Assembly: GCA_014905825.1 (NCBI GenBank)
Contig: JACGCN010000028.1
Location: 186,001-250,000 of the forward strand
Source of the DNA: Lyophyllum atratum
Taxonomy: Eukaryota > Basidiomycota > Agaricomycetes > Agaricales > Lyophyllaceae
Length of the DNA: 64,000 nt
Direction: 5' to 3'
The notes beneath the pieces were generated by a model, which was not told where the DNA came from, did not search any database, and saw only the letters and a program-made list of their open reading frames with translations. The position numbers were made by a program, and so were the translations under genes. This document shows, piece by piece, positions 24,921 to 36,384 of this stretch. Positions within the stretch are counted from its first letter, which is position 1; every line of letters begins with the position of its first letter.

Positions 24921-26150
24921 TCAAATTTCCTTTTCCTTTCTAGCCGCCGTCTTCTTCCCTTTCTTCGCCGCTGGCCTCATTCCAGCCTTTCCTTTCGTCT
25001 CCGCCATCACCTCCCCGGCCGCCACCAGCGTGTGGTAAGCTTTACAGCCTTGCAGATGTCTTGCACGTTCACGACCATAGGTGCCGCAGCAGTACTCACA
25101 AAAGTACTTCCAGGAAATATGTGACTTTATGTGGCGGTCCATCGTCCGCCTTTCCTTGTACTCTCCCGTCACATCGCACCCTCCGTTCCAGCGGCATACC
25201 CGTGTGCCATCATCCTCGCATGGTGAAGCATGTTCGTTAATATGTTTCTCAACCTTTCGGTTGAACTCAGTTTCCTCCCTGCTGCTCGACCCCTCGAGCT
25301 CGATCCGTGCCTCGCAGTTGGCCCATTGACAATCGAAAATTTTGGCGCAGAACACGCCTGTCCTGCGCTCGTCCTCGGCGTAACGGATGGAGGGGAGGAA
25401 GGACAGAGTGGAGGTGTCTGAGGACGAGCGAGCAGATCTGGCCCACCCTCTAGAGTTATTGGAGGACGATGAGCTTGCAACACTGTATGCGTAGGAGGGG
25501 GTGGGTGAGGGGCGATTGTCGAGGGAGGGTGAGTTGGGAGATGGTGGCAGTGGGAAGAAATCAGACGGAACTGGGGAGGGAGTATACGGCGGCGTCGCCT
25601 GAAACGAGGTCGTTGTGCCAAACGAGGGCTCATAGACTCCTGCTGGCGCTGCCATAGAGGGGTAGGAATTCTGCTGGTCAAAGTCGCGAAAGATGCCGGC
25701 GGGAGGATGGGAGAATGGTTGAGGGTAAAAGGAATTAGGGTTGAAGAAATCGGCGCGGAAGAGGTCGTCGGGTGTCTCGGAGAATGTATAGGACGAGGAA
25801 TTTTGCAATCCGGCGTAGTGGGACTCGGGGAAGGGTACAGGTAGTTGATTCCCGTGATATTGGAATGCCTCCTCTACGGGTGTCTGAAGACCCCAATTCG
25901 CGTCGAGTCCCGTAGACCATGCGGCGGGCGCTGTGTTCGGGATGAGCGAAGGAGGTTGAGGAAGTGTCTGATGGGATTCATGACTGAGAAAAGTAAATTA
26001 GCTTAGTTCATCGGGTAGAGAAGTGAATAACACGTACGGCGCCCACATTTCTCCACCATGACCTAGCCCGGCCATCATCATATACTCGACGTCGTCGAAT
26101 ATAAACGAAGTTTCGTCATGAAGGGGCGCAGAGCGGTAAATCGATGTCAT
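24921..26150 (-). CDS. Zinc-finger-like protein, two exons
   Basis: Model: complement(24921..25983, 26038..26150), 391 residues, starting MTSIYRSAPLHDE. A Pro/Ser/Tyr-rich N-terminal region of about 220 residues is followed by three degenerate C2H2-like units. These are CQWANC with HINEH, CRWNGGC with DRHIKSH, and CEYC with RHLQGCKAYH. The Lys/Ala-rich tail (AAKKGKKTAARKEK) is a likely nuclear signal. The order and spacing match the gene at 1213-3287, so the two are diverged paralogues. A DNA-binding or regulatory role is inferred only. An acidic FIFDDVEY patch lies near the N-terminus. Confidence 0.8.
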
Positions 26151-28013
26151 GTTCGTTGAGAGCGGCTGGGTAAAAAGTAATTGACGGAAGGTGGTTTGGT
26201 CGGAATGGGATGGCGGCTGAGTGGCTCCGAGAAGAGTATGAGTATGAGAGTGATTCTCCTAGTCCAACCGTTTTTAAAGCCACCACAGAAGAAGTCAAAG
26301 CTGGCGCACACATTCCACCTATGCATCACCGTGCTAAAGCGTCGAGAATTGTGTCCCGATTTGGTCAGTGAGCGGTCCTGGCCACGCGACGGTTATGGTC
26401 GAGTTAATTCCGTGCGCTAAGCGAGGGGTCTTTGCACGTCACTCCCAGAGCATTGTCCCTCCGTTTTGAGTCCCATCGGAGATGATGTGATTTCGCAACA
26501 GGGTGCTTTGCCTGTGTGATTTCGGAAGATGGGACGATAGTACTAGCAGTTGCCTGTTGCCTCGTGCAGTGTTGCGGTAAGAAATAGGTCTTTCATTCCC
26601 CTCTGGACCGAATCATCCTATTCTAACTAGCGATAGCACCCATCACAAGAAAGCGGCTGCGAGAGCACTTTCGAGATCGGATAGTGAGATCCAGAGCAAA
26701 GCGTATAGAGGACGATGCACGAACTGCCTTGGTGATGCGGGAATGTGCTGTACGCAATCGGGCGCCCATGAACCGGCGGTCAAAGCAGGTCAGCTGTGAC
26801 CCTCTGGACCAGCCAGACGACCAGCAAGCCACGACGCCAAAGCCGCCACGGGATCTACCTGAGGCGAAAGAGCTCGGGCTGCGGGTGAGTTTCCGACACG
26901 ATACGATGCATTGACGAGTAAGGTAGCATTATGGCGTCAAATGATGTGGTCCAGCGAACTGTATTGGGATGGAGCGGTATAGATGATGATTTTGGTCATG
27001 ATTTGGCTTTGCCCCGCTTTGCCCGTGTCCGTATGCCATCGAAGCAAATGAACTCACACAGTTCGCTTTGACACCGAAATAAAAAGTGAAGGATTGAATC
27101 GTCCAGTCGGGACAGGCACACATAGTGTGAGCAGGAGCCTTTTAAATTTGAGGCAGTACCGGGATGCGAGGGGGCTGGGATAAAGGCGGGCGTTCGAGGT
27201 GTGGGTGCTTGCATGTTAACGCGGTGAGGCTATACTGCATTGATATAAGATATCCACCTGTCCGACAGAGTAATCAGGGCGGATTGCGCGTCAAAGCCTG
27301 ATCAAAGCTTACGATGTGACGGGACCACTGGGCAACACTGGAGTCAGGGACACAGTAGTTCACCGACATCCTAGATCACCCCTCTATCCGAGAAACTGAG
27401 CGACAAAGGGGTAGTGGAGAGTTCCTTACATCCCCGCCTCGAAGTTCCCACTCAATTCCATACGCACGAGGCTCGGTCTCTGAGACTGTGATTAAGTGGG
27501 TGGTGGCGAGCGTCGCCTAGCGTGGCATTGGCAAGTTCAGGAGTTCCCTTGTTGTGCGTGAACCTGCATGACTTGTTCCGCTTTAACCATAGAGTGTTGA
27601 GCCTAGGATGGAACATTGGAAGTTTGCGCTGGATGTGCCGGCTCTGGGGGGGCCCGGTCATCACGTGTCCTTGTTTGCCACGAAGGATTTGACAAGCAAC
27701 GCGTCGCGTCGCGTCCGATTGGGGTAAGCTCTGGCTTCGGTTCACTTGCCGAGTTATTATTTACTCGAATCGTGCTGATGCTCAAGAGCCGCAGGCTCTG
27801 GAGTTCATCCTTGTCAATTTAAATGATGCAGGCCCAGCTGTTCATGGATATTCCCCGGGTGTTATCCAAATACAGCATCTGCGAGAAAAAGAAACAACAA
27901 GCTTTCATGGCTGCATAGAAGAGAAAAGGGGAGAAGTCCTTTTACAAGAGTCTAATGATATAAGAAAACACGATGACGGCAAGCTTCTGCTTGGATGGGT
28001 TCCCTCTTGGAAC
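26151..28013. other. Intergenic, no gene recognised
   Basis: Short frames on both strands only. The left end must contain the promoter of the zinc-finger-like gene. No repeats or RNA genes were recognised. Confidence 0.4.
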
Positions 28014-29680
28014 TCAAGAGCAGAAAGGAAAAGCAGCCGGAATATTGAAGTACTGATGCATGCAGTCGTCAGCAAACACAAATCAGGGTAAAAGCGCATG
28101 CGAGACAAACCGTAAGATGGGCAGGAGTGACGACAGTGAATATAAGCGGGATTTTAGCTGAGCACGTTAGATCCTCGCCGGTAGCCGCACATTGTTTGGT
28201 GTATGAGGAAGTCAATGAATCCAAGTATGTCCAGTATTCGACTCCTGTTGATAACGCAAGGAGTGTCAGAATGAGGGACAGAATCACCCTTACAGGTGAC
28301 CACGAACCATGGTGTGCATAGTCTCCAAGCCCGAACCTCGGGGGGATGTGGGGAACCCTAAGATGGTATCGCGTCATTCATGGTGAAAAATTGTCGAAGA
28401 AATGAAAGACTAACGGATCTGTAGTGTGGACCGCTGCATTTAGATCGATGATCTTAGTTCACGAGAGCGTTTGACATGGGAATATGGTTCTCACCACGGA
28501 AATGCTTGCCGGGGCCAAACTGTTGGTTCACCCAAGTCGCATACGCGGAGTTACCCGTCCTCGAAAGCGCGGCACTGAGCTGGAGGAGCGTGGACATGAT
28601 TGAGAAACCGCTTACCTAGGCTGGCCATATGTGTACATACGAATAGGGCTGCCGGCAGTTATTTTAGACATGGTCAACTTCGTTGTAACCAATACAGCGG
28701 GTTTAAAATGGATACCTACACATTGAGAAAGTTTTGCTTCAAGGTGATCCCTGCAAGGCTCGAAAGCGCTCCTGAAAACAAGACTGCTTAGCATAGATAC
28801 ATAGGAACGAGGGGCGAAATATATCACCTCCAAGAGAATGACCGGTGGTCACAATGGTATAGCCCGGATGACTCGCCAATTCCTGTCGAACTGTCGATAT
28901 GACGATTGGAGCGATGGAGTTCCAACTGAAAAAGAGAAAACAAAGTCGTAGCCGCCTTCAGCAAACGTTCACCAAACTAGTATAGAAGATCTCACGCTCT
29001 GAGAAAACCACTGTGCACAGCGACTCCAGCTGGTACGATGCAGCGTTAGTCTCTATCGTCACGACACATATTGTCGAAACATACCAGGGGCGGAAACACC
29101 TGGGGAGGTGATTTTCGTCAATCTAATGTCGGCGTCTATGATAAAGTCTTGGATCGAAGTACTGCGTTGATAAGGGTTAAACGGATCAGCAAGTTCCTAA
29201 TGGCAGATAGGCTCTTACGCTGCGCGTAAGGACAGCACTATTTCCTTTCTGGTATCGTCGCGAGCGATGAAGCCTTGGGTGTCGGTGGGCTTATCATCCA
29301 GCTAAAATGTGAGTAGGTAAGCCAACGTAGAGTGGTGAACTCGATTCCTGTACCCTCAAGATGAAAGTATTTCCGTTTGGGCGGGGACAGTTGTTGAAAT
29401 GCGTAGAGGCGGCGTCTATGACACAGAAAATGAGTGACGTGGTGGATATCACTGGCCAAAATATCACCAACATTTGAAATAAAAGACCAGATCATCGTAT
29501 ACCGCTAGGATGATTCTCCCCATCAGCTTGGATTCCAGCATAGTATGAAAGACTCCGGTTACCTGGGGAGATAATTCTCCTCTCCAATTCAACCGTCTCT
29601 CCCACTGGCGTGGAAGACACGGTTTGAACCAACAGGATAGCAAATAGCGCAGAAACTAGCACTGCCGTAGGTGACCACAT
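28014..29680 (-). pseudogene. Secreted class 3 (fungal) lipase with one apparent frameshift
   Basis: Fourteen exons: complement(28014..28052, 28111..28244, 28308..28357, 28415..28433, 28495..28559, 28616..28648, 28720..28771, 28828..28926, 28996..29029, 29085..29161, 29219..29301, 29354..29415, 29472..29504, 29563..29680). Discounting one base, this gives 298 residues. A signal peptide (MWSPTAVLVSALFAILLVQ) and a short propeptide precede the lipase body. The catalytic triad is intact: Ser in GHSLGG (about 166), Asp in TTDPVP (about 224), His in HHGVEYW (about 240). Other family blocks include FIARDDTRKEIV, MYTYGQPRTGN and YFNI near the end. Exon 28828..28926 carries one base too many near 28920 (AAA where the family frame needs AA). 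Every splice alternative I tried fails there. It is either a recent inactivating mutation or an assembly error. Confidence 0.8.
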
Positions 29681-30930
29681 AGCTTGCAAAGTGATTGGAG
29701 AAGAAAGGCAGGAAATTTGCTGTCGAAATACAGCTTCAAATGTCGATACTTATAGGACACTCTTCCCTCGTCAAGAGAAGCAAGCGGTGTAGCGCATGTT
29801 CTGAGCACATTTCGGAGCTTCATGGAAACGAACTACAAGATTGCTGCCATCGACGAGTTGTTGTATTATCACCTTACGACACAGCACACTGCTACCCTCT
29901 CTGAAATTAATATTAAGACCTTTGACATATCGGTTGTGAGACGAACCGTATACGAGCGTGTTCTATTCGATGAACACAAGGCAAAGTAGACCTGATAGGC
30001 GCGCATCACAATGCGTTCTCTGCCACTGTCAGAATTGATGACTCAGAGCGTCTAAAGCGACACATGCATCAAATCGTGACAGGCCTGCGAATTAGCCTCC
30101 GGACGCTAGTCGGGGAAGGAAGGAAAGAGGCGCCTCTCCCACATACAGTATAATGAATCGAGGGATGTTATCATCCAGTATTGAAACCTTCGTCGTTGGC
30201 AGGTTGCTCGTTCCATATGTCGGAAATGAATGAATGCATCGCGTCTAAGACGCAATGACTGCGAAACGCAGACGACATATGGTGGGAACAAAAAAGATTT
30301 GCACCGAGGCCAGTGTTGTGGGATCATTCTGTGATCGGTTAACCTGGTACGGGAAGTAGGGGTCATTAGAAGCGGTGTTCTCAGGTCATGTTTACCGTCA
30401 CAACTGAGTATGACTGAGCTTTCACCGGGTTTCCGGTCAATTGTGTGGGATCAAGTCCGCCACGGTAGACCGCCGCATGGCGAGGCCATGGCCTTGTTCG
30501 TGGTCCAGATAATTCAGCACATGCGTAGCCGGGCCTGTAGTCCTCGTTGGCTCGATGGGCAAGGTGACACTGACCTTGTGTTCTTAACTCATGCATCACG
30601 TTGTTCAAGACCCGCGGTCCGGACACACAGGTCTTCAAGGACATAGGGGCTAGGAGTGGGCAGATGATGAATGGACCAGGCAAAAGCACGTATACATAGA
30701 CTGTGACGCCCAAGATTTGGGATTTCTCCTTACCGCGCCTTGCCCCGTGCTAGATTCACAGCGCCGAGGTCGTGAAATGGAATCTACCTGCAGAACCATG
30801 ATCGCTATTGTTCGCTTCCTCAACGCAGAGCACAGGAAAAATGTCAAGCCGGCTGACAGTGACGAATGTCATAGATTGTAAATGAACTGAGGCGAGGCGA
30901 TGGCGGTCGGAGAGATACATATGTATTGTG
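29681..30930. other. Intergenic, no gene recognised
   Basis: Short frames only, on both strands. The left part contains the promoter region of the lipase gene. Nothing else was identified. Confidence 0.4.
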
Positions 30931-32503
30931 TCACGGCATGGAGACGAATATGGTCAAAGAACGTGGAAGCGACATATGCGTGCCACAGGCATTGGACGGA
31001 CCCCAGTCAGGGTGCAATATGCGTCTCCATGACCTTCTGGTAGCCTGTTTCGGAAAGAAGAACGCCCTTCTGTCAACAGTGCATTCGGGCATCCTACACG
31101 CGAAAGCCGCACCTTTTCGTTCAGCCAGTAGACCGGCGACAAACATCAATATCGCCCATCCAGTTGAGAACATGCTAAGAGTCGCGACCAGCACTGACAC
31201 AATGGCGTAGCCGATCGACTTCTTCTGCTGCCACTTCGGACACGAGTACAGAACTTGGATATTTGCTGAGCCATTCATTGTCAAGGACTGCATGGATTGG
31301 GCTGCATGATAGAGCGTAGAAGGCGGTAGCATGGGGTTGAGCTTGCTGGAAAGCGTCTCATTCAGCGCCGATGAATTGATGAAAAAATTATTGGGGATGG
31401 TATTTCCAAGATCGATCCGAACAGTGGCAAGGATGGTTTGAGCAAGGTTGAGCGTCCCGAGATATATATCCGTGCCTATTGGGATGAGTGGAGTGCTCAA
31501 GCCGGGCTCGTTTACATCGAAAGTAGAGTGACTAGCATTGGACCATACAATGGTCGTGCCGATAATGGTGATATCCGGGAGATGAGTTGCACAGGGATCA
31601 CTGGGGTCTCGAGAAGCGGGGCATGGAACGACTTCGGCATTTCCAGACATGATAATAGGGTGGTTAACCGGCGCTTGGAGAAATGCGTCCCAAAGAGGTG
31701 TGAAATCGTCCCTTGCCAGCTGCATCCTAGGGAGAAATCGTGAGATTCCGCAGTGATCTATAGAACGTCACCGAAGACTCACATATGGTTGAGCACACTG
31801 GATCTTGATGTATCCCCCGTGCCCGTGTCGTTAGACCCCAGTTTCTCAGGGTTAGCTCCAAGCAGCGGGGGTGAGTATTTTCCTTTCAGCAGGGTCACAG
31901 AAAACGACGTTGTAGCCAAGATATTGAAGCCGCCCACGTCTTTGCAGCTAATGGCGACTGCGAGATCTGCAGAGCGAGATTGCATCTGAGCGTCCATATA
32001 TATGGCAATGGCATCGCATGTTTCGAGCGTGGATCCGTTGTACGCGAAGCTTCCAACATGCGAATCATTGGTAGAGTAGCCGACGGTCACCAATTCCCAC
32101 TTGAAAAGGGAATAGTTGGTGGTGAAGGTATCTCCGACATTGAAGCCATGTGGGTCGCAAAGCGTTCCAGGCTCTGAACGACCATATCCACCAGGGAGAA
32201 GGCGGTCATACCAAAACGATTGCGAGACGTTGAAGTTGTCCCGAAAGACTGTTACTGATTCATAGCCGACGAGAATCGCTAATGGATATTTCGATGTTAT
32301 CGACGTATTCACGTGTAGATATAGAAATTGGACTTGCCATTCAAGACAGCGAGGACCCCTAAAGAAATTACAGCAACTGCGAGAACGATAGGCGTAAAAT
32401 GTCGCCACGGGAACGGTTCTTCTGTGGGATGCTTGAGCTCAAAGTCCTGGAGCTTTCGAATTCTCCTTTGAAGGGGACCAGGAGGTACAACGGAACTCTT
32501 CAT
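30931..32503 (-). CDS. Two-span membrane protein with large extracellular domain
   Basis: Model: complement(30931..31726, 31783..32278, 32338..32503), 485 residues. The start at 32503 (MKSSVVPPGPLQ) was chosen; upstream in-frame Met codons exist, so the N-terminus is not certain. One transmembrane helix lies near residues 38-55 (PIVLAVAVISLGVLAVL). A loop of roughly 320 residues follows, with many N-glycosylation sequons and several Cys. A second hydrophobic segment (GYAIVSVLVATLSMFSTGWAI) precedes a basic C-terminal tail of about 60 residues. Similar proteins of unknown function are frequent in agaric genomes. The first intron (32279-32337, 59 nt) has a GC donor; no GT donor gives the needed phase. 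Confidence 0.72.
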
Positions 32504-33335
32504 GATCGAGAGTAGGGATTGAGCTTGGTATTGGGTAGAATCTTCGTCTGTCAAGACGATGAGTCGGATTTTATCGGACGTCCGTGTAAACGTGCATTTC
32601 ATGTCTAGAGCGAAGTCGCTGCGAAGCCTATTATTCTTGTAGTGTATGAATCGGTGCAAATTCAGGAGACCCCAAAACCATGCATGACGGGAGGCCTGGT
32701 GACTTACGATGATCTATGAACGCCATCTACATAGTACAGAGGCGCCATGAAAGTCCATCTCCATACCAGGCTATACTTCTGTGACGTGTTATCATAAGGA
32801 AAACGAAGCGATACACGAGGCGGAGGTAGCCACGCACCTGAGAACATCAAAAAACATGGCGCCGTCTTGGTTAAACGCTTGTTGGGCGCTCTACGCCGCC
32901 ACAAATCCGTCCCAACACACTTCTGACATTTCGTATGCAAGACCCCTGGCAGAGTGGGTTGTGCTTCTCGATGATTCGTTATGATAGGCTATACTCGTGA
33001 GATATGATGCGTGCTTCCAGGAAACCCTCAATAGACGAGCCGCAGATGAGGACGAGTCAGTAGTACTAGTTAGAGACGAGGAACTGATCTGGATATGATC
33101 ACGGGCCCTTGTTTGCTTGTTACAGTCATGTGTTCAACAAACAACGCGTCGCGTAACTCCCCAACGCCGTAAGATGATAGTCATCATGCAATTCACCTCG
33201 AGTTACAGGCGCGTGCACCCGCATCTCGACCAGCATAAAATCACGACGGTTCCTTCGAAGCTCGTAGCAATTAACCGTAAGCAATCCTAAAATCATACTA
33301 TAGCTAATATATACAACATAACCCAAACGCACCAC
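32504..33335. other. Intergenic, no gene recognised
   Basis: Short frames only. The in-frame extension upstream of 32503 may include 5' untranslated sequence or a longer N-terminus of the membrane protein. Confidence 0.4.
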
Positions 33336-35951
33336 TCACTGCGCCTCCCCAGCCCTTTTGGAATTCTCATAGCACTCCAGCGTAACACTCGCCATGAACC
33401 CAGGTATGCACTGCTCCTTCTCGATCCAAAATCTCATCAGGTCCGGCAGATCCTGGGGGCCCCCCTCGCCCTGCGCAACGAGTTGCATTCTCATCTGCTG
33501 CCCTCCTTGGTTTTGAGTATTGTTGGGCGAGGGCGAGGAAGGCGTGGGCTGAAAGACAAATGATGCGTAGAGATCGTATACCGATGTGACGCGTACTTGG
33601 CCGTTAGGCACGAAGACGAGCTTGACGCCGAGGATAGACGCGATAGCGTCCCGGAATTCGGCACCTTTGGCGATGTATACCTACGTAGCGCAATTTAGTA
33701 TAACGTTCACGAGAAACAAAGAGTAGAGGAAGGGAACGCACCTGCTTGAGCCTCAACAACCGCTTCTCCTTCTGCTTCACCACCTCCTCCAGCTCCATCT
33801 TCTCCCGATTCACAAGCTCCCAACTCTCCCTCGGCACCAGATCTTCCCTCTCCCCTCCCTGCCCCTCCGTCTCCTGTTCCGCTTCTCCCTGCCCCTGAAC
33901 TGGCGCCCTCGCCTCAACCTCCCTCAACCGCTTCATCAACGCCTCATTCTCCCCACGCAACCGCTCCATTGCCGCCTCCCTGAGATCAACCCACGCCCTC
34001 GCTGGGTTATCCCGCATCTCAAGGACCCGGACCCCGGGTGGGACGTGTCGCCCGCCTGCGATCTCGCCTTGGAGTTCGAAAAGCGTTTGTTCGAGGGTGT
34101 CGATCTGTTCGAGGTGGGTAATTATCTGTGTTTCCGCCTCCTTGAGCTCTGTTAAAGGTTCGTATTAGCAAGATTAAGGCGGGTAGAGAGGGAAAAAGGA
34201 AGATATGACAGAAAATAACTAACGTTCCTCGACAGCCCGCGCCCTCTCTCGTGCCCGATGCACCTCTTCCACCAGCGCCTCTCTTGTGCGCCCTGCACCC
34301 TGCCCTGGTCCGCCAGAAGCCAGGAGAGCGTCCGCATCTCCACCAAGCGCGTTAAGCTCCGCAGCGAGCTTTGCATTCGCGGCCTTGTACTCGCCTAGCA
34401 GTCCCTCGAGCTGTGCGATGCGCTGCGCCTGCATATCCGCGTCGTGGTGTTGGTCCAAACTTATGTTCATAGATCCCGGATCAGGTGTATGTTCGCGGAC
34501 CGCACGCGCTTCTGCTGTGTAGCTCGCCTGTCCGATGATTTTGTCAGCATGAGACCGAAAGGGAGGGAACGAAACTCACCAACAGGGCTTTTAAGCCACC
34601 GACCTCGCCCTCCCTCAACCGCACCTTCTCCTCTGCCCGCCGCACCCGCTCGGCTAGTACGCCCTTCTCTCTTTCTAGGGATTCGGCCTTCGTTTCGGCA
34701 GCCTCAAGGTCGGGGAGACGCGCTTCGAGCGCACGCAAGGCGGCTTGGGTCGTGCCGTATTCAGAGAGCAGCTGCGCGTGGGCTAGGCGGAGGGACGCGA
34801 GGGCGTGTGTTTGTGCGATTGGAGGTGGCGTGCCAGCCGGCGTTGAGGGGGTCACAGCGGCTTGTTGGGCTTGGGATCTTGGAAAAGCATTAGTCGGGAT
34901 GGAAGGGAAAGAAGACGGGGAATGAAAGAGAAACTTACCTGGCACGCTCCAGTTCAGCCTCCAACCTCACTACCCTCTCCCGCAGGCCTTCCATCGCAGT
35001 GAGCTTCGTCTCAAGCGCCCGCTTCTCCTCCTGAAGCACTGCGATGCTCGCACTACGCTCTTTCAACCGCCCCAACTCGTTCGTCAGCTTCGCATTGTCC
35101 CTTTCCAGCTTCCGGAGGTACGACGTCTGCCGGTGCAGCTCATCTTGAATGACCGCCATGTCTTCCGCGCGGACCTTCCCCTCCCCCTCCCCGTCCGCAT
35201 TGGCAGGCACAGCACCTATACGCACACTCTCTAGTTGCGCCTGAGCTTCAGCCAGGGCTTCAGTCCGCTCATCGAGCAGACTTCGGGCTTGTGTCAGCTC
35301 CTCCTCGAGGAGCCGAGTGCCATGTTGAAGGGCCGTGAGTTGTCTATTGTGCGTCTCGGCCGTGCGTGCACTAGTGCGGGATAGCGTGGCGTGCGCTTCC
35401 TCGAGGTCCTCGTGGGCTTCTCGTAGAGCAGACAGAGTGCTACGAAGAGTCCGGAGGTCTGTCGCGGATTTGATCTGTATAAAAAGGTTAGAGTCATAAT
35501 TCCTAGACAAGTTCGATACATACCTTTTCCGCTTCGCGTTCTGCGCGCTCGCGCTCTTTCTCTGCCCTCTCCGTTTCCTCCCGATCAACAAGCCACCGGC
35601 GGTCCCGCTCGAGGCGCTCGATCGTGAGGTCCCGCTCGCGCAGCTTGCCCTCGAGCTCGACTTTGGCTGTCTTCAAGGCCACGAGCTGTCGTTCTAGCCC
35701 AGCGTGAGCAATGGAAGAGGTGAAGACTTGAGTTTGAGTCCGATGGGCGCGTTTAGCGCTCGCGACTTGGGGGTCTGTATTGAGTTAGAAGTGAGAAATT
35801 TAAACAGGGCCTAGGCCACGTTGGGCATACCATGTTCGAGATCGGCGGCAAGGGAGTCGCGCTTCGTGGCCGTCGTTGAGCGCAGGAGGAAGCTAGAGCG
35901 GTACGACGACGACGACGGCGTTGGCGTCGACGGGTGGTCGTCGTCGGCCAT
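33336..35951 (-). CDS. MAD1: Spindle assembly checkpoint protein MAD1
   Basis: Model: complement(33336..33680, 33742..34148, 34224..34527, 34580..34877, 34939..35474, 35524..35774, 35831..35951), seven exons and 753 residues, the normal size for fungal Mad1. Nearly the whole protein from residue 45 to 640 is heptad-rich coiled coil, for example EREAEKIKSATDLRTLRS and LEREKGVLAERVRRAEEK. Near residues 633-639 it has RLLRLKQ, the Arg-Leu-Lys motif used for Bub1 binding. A C-terminal RWD-like domain follows (AKGAEFRDAIASILG, FVPNGQVRVTSVYDL, FVFQP). Mad1 holds Mad2 at unattached kinetochores and nuclear pores to delay anaphase. The Ser/Thr/Pro-rich N-terminus may be phosphorylated. It is divergent from the F-box gene. 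Confidence 0.92.
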
Positions 35952-36384
35952 TGTGGTTTGAAAGAGAGTTGTTGATGCTTATTTATCGCATCGCTTGTAC
36001 ACCTTCCTTTCAACCGTGAACCACGTCTTTTGCCAATCTTGTGCCCATCTGTGGATATCTTAGGCTCATCCTTGAGGACTTCTATACCTATGCTTTCAAC
36101 TGATTACTTGTTGCCGACTGACTTATGGGAACCCGTGATGAAACAGCAAGAATGCATCAGTAAGTTCGGTCCACTTGTTACCTTCTCAAGCCAAGGCAGT
36201 AACGAAGAGTTGCAGTTCAAGGCATGCACTCGTATTTCAGTGTAGTGAATATCCGTTAAGTATCAAACATTAGGCACCCCCCTTTCTGAGCAGGTCTTAA
36301 ATGCGCTTGAAGAAATATTAGAACGTCGGGCAGCCACAAAAACAAACGTATAGCTCACCATTATCTTCATGTCTATGATAGCAG

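Noticed and set aside
32309..32408. Unspliced reading through the first intron of the two-span membrane protein
   Set aside because: The helix-encoding frame runs into a stop, while the downstream frame lacks a start; the GC-AG intron joins them in phase.
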